The notes under the pieces: generated by a model
What the model saw: only the letters and a program-made list of their open reading frames with translations
What the model was told of the DNA's origin: nothing
Database searches by the model: none
Position numbers and translations under genes: made by a program
Shown: in pieces, positions 54,066-60,147 of the stretch
Layout: every line of letters begins with the position of its first letter
How positions within the stretch are numbered: the first letter of the stretch is position 1
NCBI GenBank assembly: GCA_947630605.1
Contig: CANRIO010000003.1
Coordinates: forward strand, 1 to 60,147
Origin: an uncultured Clostridia bacterium
GTDB taxonomy: Bacteria > Bacillota > Clostridia > Christensenellales > Borkfalkiaceae
Reading direction: 5' to 3'
Length of the DNA: 60,147 bases

Positions 54066-55406
54066 TTAAGACGCTAAATGAGATTTCGCGCAACCGATCA
54101 AGCGTGAAAGCTCATCCGCCATAAACAGCGGGACATTCAGAACGTTGCCGTCTAAAGAAAGATTTTTGAGGGACAAACGAACGGCGAGGGGCGTTTCGCG
54201 CTCGTACTTCTTTCTGTAATTTTTTAGACTAACCGACGAAATGTTTTCTCCCGCCTTCACCTCGACGGGGATTACATCGTTCTCCTTCTGAATTACAAAA
54301 TCCACCTCATAAGGCGCTTCCGCCCAATAGTGCGGGGCGCTATCGAACTGCCGCAGCAGACTTTGCAACACAAAATTCTCGGTGAGGGCGCCCTTGAACT
54401 CGGTGAACAGGCGATTCCCCTCCGCAAACGCCGTGTGGCTCAGCCGTGCTTGCCTTCGCAACAGTCCCACGTCACCGTGATAGATCTTAAACGAATCCAA
54501 GTCCTCATATGCCGAAATGGGCAGTGCGGGTTTTGCGATCTTGAATACCTTCTTCGCGAGGTCCGCATTCACGAGCCATTGCAGAGAATCCTCGTACTCT
54601 CTCGCACGCGCCCCACCCTTCACGACGGAATACAAAAATTTTTTGTTCTCCCGTGCGAGCTGTGACGGAAGAGAGTCCCAGATCAGAGTGATCTTCTGCA
54701 CATCGTGCCGCTGCCATTCATCCGCATCGTCATGATGCTTGCCGAAGTCCCGCTCATACGAGCCGAGGAGGTCGTCGAGCGCCCGATCCACAAGCGCAAC
54801 GTCCCGCTCCTGCGTCCATCGAAGCACCGGCTCGGGCATTCCGCCCGTCACAAAGTACATTTTCAGCTTTTCGCACAACGGATTGAAGAAGGCGTCGGGG
54901 ATGGCTTCGATCGCATGGATGCTTTGCTGGTACTCATACAGCCCCTCGTCCCCGTTAGCGATGAGAAATTCCGAGAAGGTCATCGGACCCATGTCGAGGA
55001 AGTCCACCTTCCCGACGGGGAATCCCTTGGAGAGCGTCAAGCCGAGCAGCGACCCCGCACAGACCACGAAATACTCGCTTGCGTTCTCGCAAAAGTACTT
55101 CAGAGCATTCAGCGCGCTGTTGCAGCTTTGGATCTCGTCGAAGATGATGAGTGTCTCCTTCGTGATGCGTTGCCCGCTCGCAAAGGATAAGTTTTGCAGA
55201 ATGCGCTCAACGTCCTTCGTCGTCTCGAAGAATTGCTTATACTCCTCCGACTCATCGAAGTTGAAATAGGCAACGCTTTCAAACTCCTTGCCAAATTCTT
55301 TCAATGCCCATGTCTTGCCGACCTGCCTTGCCCCGCGTAAAATAAGCGGCTTGCGGTATTTCGATCGCTTCCACTTCCTCAATTCATCCAAAATAAAGCG
55401 TTTCAT
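54066..55406 (-). CDS. DUF4143-type AAA ATPase
   Basis: A 446-residue ATPase of the large family with a C-terminal DUF4143 domain. The P-loop is GARQVGKT (25-32) in KPLILRGARQVGKTWAL, Walker B LIIFDEIQ, sensor-like CAGSLLGL, and the C-terminal domain has VDFVIQKENDVIPVEVKAG, a PD-(D/E)XK-like D...E-x-K strand seen in the family. The biological role is unclear. ATG at 55406 is chosen because AAGGAGG lies eight bases before it; a GTG upstream would place the ribosome binding site inside the gene. Confidence 0.9.
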   Translation of the reverse strand: MKRFILDELRKWKRSKYRKPLILRGARQVGKTWALKEFGKEFESVAYFNFDESEEYKQFFETTKDVERILQNLSFASGQRITKETLIIFDEIQSCNSALNALKYFCENASEYFVVCAGSLLGLTLSKGFPVGKVDFLDMGPMTFSEFLIANGDEGLYEYQQSIHAIEAIPDAFFNPLCEKLKMYFVTGGMPEPVLRWTQERDVALVDRALDDLLGSYERDFGKHHDDADEWQRHDVQKITLIWDSLPSQLARENKKFLYSVVKGGARAREYEDSLQWLVNADLAKKVFKIAKPALPISAYEDLDSFKIYHGDVGLLRRQARLSHTAFAEGNRLFTEFKGALTENFVLQSLLRQFDSAPHYWAEAPYEVDFVIQKENDVIPVEVKAGENISSVSLKNYRKKYERETPLAVRLSLKNLSLDGNVLNVPLFMADELSRLIGCAKSHLAS

Positions 55407-55550
55407 CGGCGATCCCTCCTTCACGTCTAGTTGCTTTTATTATACTCCGATTTTACTTTTCGTCAATCCGATTGCGCCGATTTTTTCAAAATTATGTGAT
55501 TTTTCTCACGGAATTATATAAAATTATGTGATTGTAGCTTCTATATCCTT

Positions 55551-56309
55551 TTATTTGGTATAAAATATTTCCTCCATCCAATGCGAAAAATGATAAACAT
55601 TTGCTTGTGTAAGACAATGATCGGAATACAAATTTATAATTACATCATCATCGTCGAAAAGATCAAACACCCAATCTTTCCAACCATCTTTAGCTTTTAG
55701 TTGTGGATCACTTTCAATCAAAAATTCCGATTCGTCTGCAATTAAGAGGTAGATAATCTCTTCCATGGGGCTATGCGCCCTCATATCCGCCCCCCCTCTG
55801 GCAATGGCCCGCAAATGAATCAGCCTATCTCTCATCGAATATAAAAACTCATAATTGTATTCCATAAGGAATTGGGGCGGAAGTATGGAGGCCAACCACG
55901 AAGCGTCCAGCTCTCCGATGTGTGTGCCTTTCGGGTTTGACGAAAGCGCTTCCAAATCTTCTTTGATGTAGTCCAGCAAAATATCGCTTCCTACCGCAAA
56001 GGAAATCGCGGCGATCTTTCCGAAATTCTTTTCCAGATAACTCGACCATGCTTCATGTGTCCGATAATCTTCCAGTTTGAAAGAATCGTTTTCTTCGTCT
56101 TCGACCGGTAATAATTTCCAATTCAAGGCCCTGCAAACGCCCTTACCCTTATCTTGACGGATGGATTCCCCCGCCTCGTAACGGCACCACGTCTTGATAC
56201 CGACCCCCGCTTTTCGCGCCGCCTCTTCGATCGTCAATCCCAACTCGTTTCGCCTTGCCTTGATTTTACTCGCCAATTCCATGCTGCCGCCAATTGATTT
56301 CTGTGCCAT
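55551..56309 (-). CDS. XRE-family regulator with long C-terminal domain
   Basis: A 252-residue protein: helix-turn-helix at about 11-62 (LASKIKARRNELGLTIEEAARKAGVGIKTWCRYEAGE) and a 190-residue helical C-terminal part of unknown fold (DASWLASILPPQFLMEYNYEFLYSMRDRLIHLRAI). GGAGGAG lies before the ATG. The promoter at 56348-56376 with a TGACATGTCA palindrome at 56328-56337 suggests that the protein controls itself. It lies between the GHKL ATPase and the DUF4143 ATPase genes. Confidence 0.85.
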   Translation of the reverse strand: MAQKSIGGSMELASKIKARRNELGLTIEEAARKAGVGIKTWCRYEAGESIRQDKGKGVCRALNWKLLPVEDEENDSFKLEDYRTHEAWSSYLEKNFGKIAAISFAVGSDILLDYIKEDLEALSSNPKGTHIGELDASWLASILPPQFLMEYNYEFLYSMRDRLIHLRAIARGGADMRAHSPMEEIIYLLIADESEFLIESDPQLKAKDGWKDWVFDLFDDDDVIINLYSDHCLTQANVYHFSHWMEEIFYTK

Positions 56310-56548
56310 AAATTCTCCTCCTTATATTGACATGTCATTATATTGTCATTTTATCATATATTTAGGAACATGTCAAGCATTTCAGAGAGAATTTACAGAA
56401 AAACTTTTTCTTCACAAGTTTTGGTCCGCATGACTCGTGGTAATTTTATGATAAAAGGGGTGAGTCGACTGGACTCCCCCCTTCTCATTTACAAAACATA
56501 TCAAATTGTCAACCACCATTTGGTTCATTCTTAGATTCACGCAATGGC
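56310..56548. other. Region between XRE promoter and GHKL ATPase gene
   Basis: About 240 bp, A+T rich, with the XRE promoter. Around 56450-56500 there is GGGGTGAGTCGACT-GGACTCCCCCC (imperfect stem) which may end the GHKL transcript on the minus strand, although no T-run is clear. Confidence 0.45.
56328..56376 (-). promoter_or_regulatory. Promoter and operator-like palindrome of the XRE gene
   Basis: Minus strand: TTGACA (56371-56376), 17 nt, TAAAAT (56348-56353); a perfect TGACATGTCA (56328-56337) follows at the predicted transcript start, and the -35 itself reads TTGACATGT, a half of the same palindrome. Confidence 0.75.
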
Positions 56549-58552
56549 TTAGAATCCCAATTTGTCGAATAAAACCTTATTTCTTTTCTTCGAATCGCTA
56601 ACCATCTTGTCATAAGACAATATTTCAATATGAGCATTATATCTCTGATTATAGCCAAAATAACCCATTCTATCAGGTGTCGGATGAAAAATGCCGTAAT
56701 GATCAAGTATGCCAATTAGTTTATCGTTTATGTCGCAAAGCGCATACAAGTAAAATTGCGTTGCCTCTGAAACGCGAATCGGACGCCCATCTTTATCCAT
56801 AGCTTTCCCAGACTTGATTTTATCGGCATACCTGTATAACTGTGAGATGGGATTATCTCCATCCGAATAATCGTTTCTCATCGGCTTTTTCAGTTCAAAT
56901 ATAAAAATCGAATTAAAGATAGATCCATCATTTGAATTTTCCGACATTGCAACAGGGCTATCCAAAATCAATATATCCGGGCGCTCTTCCTCTTTATCAC
57001 TATTAAATGGAATATCTGAACTGATATATGTAGCGTAGGCAAGTTTTTCATCGAGCAACCACAAATTGTGATTTTCGTATAATTGGTCATCGGAGGTCGA
57101 ACGCATCGGATATATTAAATCATGAATATATTTTTCGTTTTGATAATTGTTCGACGACCTTTTCTTACGAATAGCGTTTTCCAATAGATCCAATATCAAT
57201 TTTCTATGCGACACATATTCTGCAAGAACCGCCGCATTTGAATCACTGATTTTTTGAACCTGTTTTTGAAAACTGTCTCTGTATTCACGATCTGTGAGAT
57301 GTCCATCATTTAGCTTGTTCAACAAAGTAGCACTTTCCTTAGCGAGTTCCCTATCAAAATTATATTTTATCTGATACAATTCATCTGCCAACCTATCCTC
57401 GGATAAGTTAGGCTTGATTTTTCTGATGGCATCTTGCTTGTATTTTAATAAATGACGGAACTGCGGCGCAACATCCGTAACAAAACGCCGAATCATAGTT
57501 TCTTTTTCTTTGGCGATAGGCTCCAAAAATTCCATAAGGTATTTTTCAACCAATTCAGATGCTTTTTCTATAATTTCATCCATGGAAAGTAACGGCAATT
57601 CTTTTGCGACTCCCCCTTCTGGAATGCTGAAAGATAAGCGATTCATGTCAACATTTTCATTAAAGTATCTCCCGCTTAAAATACCAATATACCAAAAACC
57701 ATTTTTCTCATAGATTGATTTGTCAAGATTTGTTACATACTTGTCTAAATTACGTGTTTCGACCAAGCGGTCGTTCGCGCAGAGGAATAATTTGTTTCCG
57801 CTAAGACTAATCTCCTCCGCCTTAACGTGTAAGAGTTCAAATTCGCTGCCTTGGATCGTAAATTGTTTAATATTAGAATCTGTAAAAATTTTTTCTCTGC
57901 ATAGCTGGTTGAGATCGATGCACTCTTGTCCGTCAATTAACTCCACCTGGGGGCAATCTTTTGCAATGAAATATATCAAACAGTGTAGCAATATTCTATT
58001 GGCTATCGTAATTGCATTTTTGGGCAAAGATTTATCAAACGGCGCTTTTACATTTCGCAATTCAATGGAAGTAAAACGATCTTGTGCATCTGTATCAAAT
58101 GCACGATCTTCTATTTCTTCATGATTAACGGAAAATGTAAATTTTCTCTTAAAAAATTGTCCGCGCTGATAAAAAACGCTTTCCACATGGGCCGATTGAA
58201 AGGCAACCAGCCAAGAAAATCGCCCGACGCCTTTACCACCGTATTCTTCCTTATATGAGGAATCTGCCTCCATAAATGAATTCATATTATCATCGTTAAA
58301 CCCTATCCCATTGTCTTTGATTCGAAAAGAAACAATATCAGGTAACACGCCCGATGTGTCTAATACCATTTGACCATTACGAATTAGTTCTATTTGAATT
58401 TGAGGATTTTTATAAGTAGACTCCAACTTACGGCGTTCTTCAATCGCATTAAAAGAATTGACGATTGCCTCAAACACAGGGACCAGCGGCTGATTCTTGG
58501 GCAAGGGAAAGTTTTTAACTCGGCCTTTTACGCTAACTCCGAATTTTCTCAT
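56549..58552 (-). CDS. GHKL (MORC/Hsp90-like) ATPase with C-terminal PD-(D/E)XK-like domain
   Basis: A 667-residue, A+T rich gene. The N-terminal Bergerat ATP-binding fold is clear: E28 and N32 in VFEAIVNSFNA, DNGIG (80-84), and the lid motif YGGKGVGRFSWL (104-115). A long helical middle follows (about 330-480, PLLSMDEIIEKASELVEKYL...). The C-terminal 140 residues contain RPDILILDSP and, 30 residues on, FIFELKKPMRND: the D...E-x-K of a PD-(D/E)XK nuclease strand pair. Prokaryotic MORC-like ATPases accompany restriction and defence systems; here ATPase and nuclease-like parts are in one chain. TTAGGAGAA precedes the ATG. It is the likely core of a defence-type locus. Confidence 0.85.
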   Translation of the reverse strand: MRKFGVSVKGRVKNFPLPKNQPLVPVFEAIVNSFNAIEERRKLESTYKNPQIQIELIRNGQMVLDTSGVLPDIVSFRIKDNGIGFNDDNMNSFMEADSSYKEEYGGKGVGRFSWLVAFQSAHVESVFYQRGQFFKRKFTFSVNHEEIEDRAFDTDAQDRFTSIELRNVKAPFDKSLPKNAITIANRILLHCLIYFIAKDCPQVELIDGQECIDLNQLCREKIFTDSNIKQFTIQGSEFELLHVKAEEISLSGNKLFLCANDRLVETRNLDKYVTNLDKSIYEKNGFWYIGILSGRYFNENVDMNRLSFSIPEGGVAKELPLLSMDEIIEKASELVEKYLMEFLEPIAKEKETMIRRFVTDVAPQFRHLLKYKQDAIRKIKPNLSEDRLADELYQIKYNFDRELAKESATLLNKLNDGHLTDREYRDSFQKQVQKISDSNAAVLAEYVSHRKLILDLLENAIRKKRSSNNYQNEKYIHDLIYPMRSTSDDQLYENHNLWLLDEKLAYATYISSDIPFNSDKEEERPDILILDSPVAMSENSNDGSIFNSIFIFELKKPMRNDYSDGDNPISQLYRYADKIKSGKAMDKDGRPIRVSEATQFYLYALCDINDKLIGILDHYGIFHPTPDRMGYFGYNQRYNAHIEILSYDKMVSDSKKRNKVLFDKLGF

Positions 58553-58579
58553 TACAATTCTCCTAAAAAAGACGACCCT

Positions 58580-58608
58580 ATTGTATCATAATTTATAAAA
58601 ACTGTCAA
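58580..58608 (-). promoter_or_regulatory. Promoter of the GHKL ATPase gene
   Basis: Minus strand: TTGACA (58603-58608), 17 nt, TACAAT (58580-58585). The IS3-type element begins directly upstream of the -35 box. Confidence 0.75.
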
Positions 58609-58609
58609 C

Positions 58610-59960
58610 TGTGTCCAAACCGCTCCATAAACTATATTCTTTGAACCTATATAATAGGCTCAACTTATTTTCCTTCATAATCACGCAAAGCAGAAAAATT
58701 CCCCGCGCTTTATCTCTCCAAGTGTTATAATATCCTTCGAGGTGATAACGGTGAGTAAAAGAGCAACGAAGGAAGAGAAAGAGGCGATTGTACATCGTTT
58801 TAATGAAGGTGAAACTGTCACGAAGCTTGTAAAAACAACGAGATTTTCGCGCAGTTCCATCTACTCATGGCTCAAAGAAAGTAAATTGAACCTGCCCGAA
58901 CATGTAAAACTCAAGGATTTTTCCCGTTTGAAGATGCAATATCGGAGGTTGCAAACCGTTATAGAGATCCTTCAAACGGCACCGTGTCCCGCGACTGCAC
59001 CGCTTCGGGATCGGTTGGAAGCAATCGAGCAAATGTCGCAAGAATACAACGTCAACGTTCTCTGCTTTGCCTTGAAAGTGGCGCACGGCACCTATTACAA
59101 TCATATCCTTCGCAATAAGCGCGAAAAATCGGTCTATGCAAAGAGGAAGGCCGTGCTCAAACCGATCATTGAAGAAATCTATCATAAGAGCCGCGAAACG
59201 TAAGGTCCGAGCAAGATTACGGTGATCTTGAAAGACCGTGGTTATAAGGTATCGGAAAAAACCGTAGCGGACATCATGCACGCAAATGATTGGTTCAGTA
59301 TTCGCGAAAGCGCAAAGACGCTCTATCTGCAACAGCAAAAATGCAGAGAAAATCTCTTGAAGCAAAATTTTAAGTCGGATCGCCCCAACGAAGTTTGGGT
59401 GAGCGACGTCACCCACTTTCGATTCCATGATAAAACATACTACATTTGCGTAATTTTGGACTTGTATTCCAGAATGGCGATTGCGTGTCAAGTCTCTTTG
59501 AAAAACAGCACAACTCTCACCAAAAGAACGTTCTTGCTTGCCTATAAAAGTCGTAATCCGCCGCAGGGACTGCTTTTCCACTCCGATAACGGCAACAATT
59601 ACATTTCCCGCAGCTTTACCGCTGCCCTTAAAAATTGCGGCGTGGTTCAATCCTATTCCCGCAAGAAAACTCCCTACGATAACTCTGTATGTGAATCTTT
59701 TTTTCACAACATGAAGGCAGAGGAACTTTATCGGACAAATTACCACTCGGAAAGAGAATTGCGAACGGGAATCGCAAACTATATCCATTTTTATAATACG
59801 GAACGCCCGCACAAGACTTTGCGCTATATGACTCCGCAGAAATTTGAAGAAGAATATGTGAGGTATCACCCGAAAAAAATCGGACAAGACAGTTCGGATT
59901 TTGACGCATTTTGATTTTCGACAACAAATCTTCTGTTTTTCGGAAATTGTGTCCAAAACC
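58610..59960 (+). mobile_element. IS3-family insertion element (boundaries uncertain)
   Basis: About 1.35 kb holding one transposase frame broken by a stop codon. TGTGTCCAAACC (58610-58621) and TGTGTCCAAAACC (59948-59960) lie on either side in the same orientation; I could not find the expected inverted TGT...ACA ends or a target duplication, so the ends are provisional. It sits between the GHKL gene promoter and tRNA-Asn. Confidence 0.55.
58751..59914 (+). pseudogene. IS3-family transposase, interrupted by an in-frame TAA
   Basis: A single frame covers both halves of an IS3-type transposase. The first part has the helix-turn-helix (KEEKEAIVHRFNEGETVTKLVKTTRFSRSSIYSWLKES) and a helical segment; the second has the integrase core with D in WVSDVTHF, D in HSDNGNN and E in NSVCESFFHNMK (DDE). 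At 59201-59203 a TAA stands between SRET and GPSKI, just where relatives have Tyr in the motif RetYG; a single base change (TAT or TAC to TAA) explains it. The frame is otherwise open from GTG 58751 (GAGGTG before it) to 59914. It is probably inactive unless the stop is read through or reinitiated at 59222. Confidence 0.88.
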
Positions 59961-60020
59961 TCGCTGCCGCACAAAAGCCAATTTTATACGAGATTGCAAC
60001 TATAAAATCGTACAAACAAC

Positions 60021-60066
60021 AAAAAAAGAACTCCTATTTGGACATGAACAGTTCAAATAGAAGCTC
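60021..60066 (-). terminator. Terminator of the tRNA-Asn gene
   Basis: Minus strand GAGCTTCTATTTG, 13-base loop, CAAATAGGAGTTC (G-U pairs), then TTTTTTT, starting ten bases after the encoded CCA end of the tRNA. Confidence 0.85.
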
Positions 60067-60075
60067 TCGTACACT

Positions 60076-60147
60076 TGGCTGCTCCTGTCAGACTCGAACT
60101 GACGACACCGCGGTTAACAGCCGCGTGCTCTACCGACTGAGCTAAGG
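60076..60147 (-). tRNA. tRNA-Asn (GUU), 5' end cut by the window edge
   Basis: The minus strand reads CCTTAGCTCAGTCGGTAGAG, an anticodon stem-loop CGCGG-CTGTTAA-CCGCG with anticodon GTT, the T arm GTCAG-TTCGAGT-CTGAC, acceptor strand AGGAGCA, discriminator G and an encoded CCA (60076-60078). The acceptor pairing needs TGCTCCT at the 5' end; only the last three bases are inside the window, so four are missing. Confidence 0.95.

Noticed and set aside
59201-59203. Programmed recoding (selenocysteine, pyrrolysine or frameshift) in the transposase
   Set aside because: The stop is TAA, both halves are in the same frame, and relatives have Tyr there, so a nonsense mutation is simpler.
60034-60060. 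The CTATTTG...CAAATAG inverted repeat as the right end of the IS element
   Set aside because: It fits better as the stem of the tRNA-Asn terminator, with a seven-T run on the tRNA strand.
60021-60147. An integration (att) site at tRNA-Asn
   Set aside because: No copy of the tRNA 3' end and no integrase was found in the window.

Overview
The window looks like a chromosomal segment of an uncultured Firmicutes/Clostridia-type bacterium, plausibly a gut lineage. The evidence is Firmicutes-style gene order (tmk-rimM-trmD-rbgA-rnhB-yraN), a clostridial-type formate-tetrahydrofolate ligase, BspA-type leucine-rich repeat proteins, an S-box riboswitch, and strong TTGACA/TATAAT promoters with AGGAGG-like ribosome binding sites. 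The genus cannot be named from the sequence alone. By eye the left part (about 1-38 kb) is uniformly G+C rich, while several blocks to the right (about 43-44, 51-54 and 55.5-60 kb) are clearly A+T rich, so the right part is mosaic and accessory.

Layout. 0.5-6.1 kb: a giant SF1 helicase/nuclease (DUF4011 type). 6.1-8.4 kb: two XRE-type regulators, one fused to an SdpI-like membrane domain, set among dispersed intergenic repeats. 8.4-12.1 kb: the translation/RNA housekeeping operon. 12.2-19.6 kb: a membrane protein, mutY, fhs and a PurL-like protein that has lost its recognisable catalytic motifs. 20.2-25.2 kb: short-chain dehydrogenase, polysaccharide deacetylase, P-type cation ATPase and metallophosphoesterase. 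25.4-29.8 kb: a surface lipoprotein divergent from an ECF sigma factor plus beta-propeller membrane protein. 30-37.6 kb: mgtE, then a three-gene ABC transporter/large surface protein operon. 38.1-40.2 kb: ECF sigma factor, C39/papain-like secreted protein and single-pass membrane protein. 40.5-48.7 kb: PIN-like zinc protein, phosphatase, PD-(D/E)XK protein, HAD protein, two LRR paralogues, small FSGKI-repeat protein, XRE regulator and a soluble FtsH paralogue. 49.1-52 kb: a small unknown gene under an S-box (SAM) riboswitch and a four-gene ADP-ribosylhydrolase operon. 52.3-60.1 kb: HNH protein, DUF4143 ATPase, XRE regulator, GHKL/MORC-like ATPase with a C-terminal nuclease-like domain, a decayed IS3-type element and the 3' part of tRNA-Asn.

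Genes that appear to work together: yraN/rnhB/rbgA/trmD/rimM/tmk (one operon with ATGA overlaps), mutY/fhs (1-nt overlap), the ABC operon (ATPase, permease, surface protein, each overlapping the next), the two sigma-factor modules, the coupled PD-(D/E)XK/phosphatase pair, and the four-gene ADP-ribosylhydrolase operon. The best candidates for undescribed biology are the catalytically stripped PurL paralogue, the GHKL-ATPase/nuclease locus beside tRNA-Asn, the S-box-controlled 90-residue protein, the short divergent XRE/FSGKI switch, several promoters whose -10 box sits 7-10 nt before the start codon (apparently leaderless genes), and a family of composite intergenic repeats that recur in four clusters.
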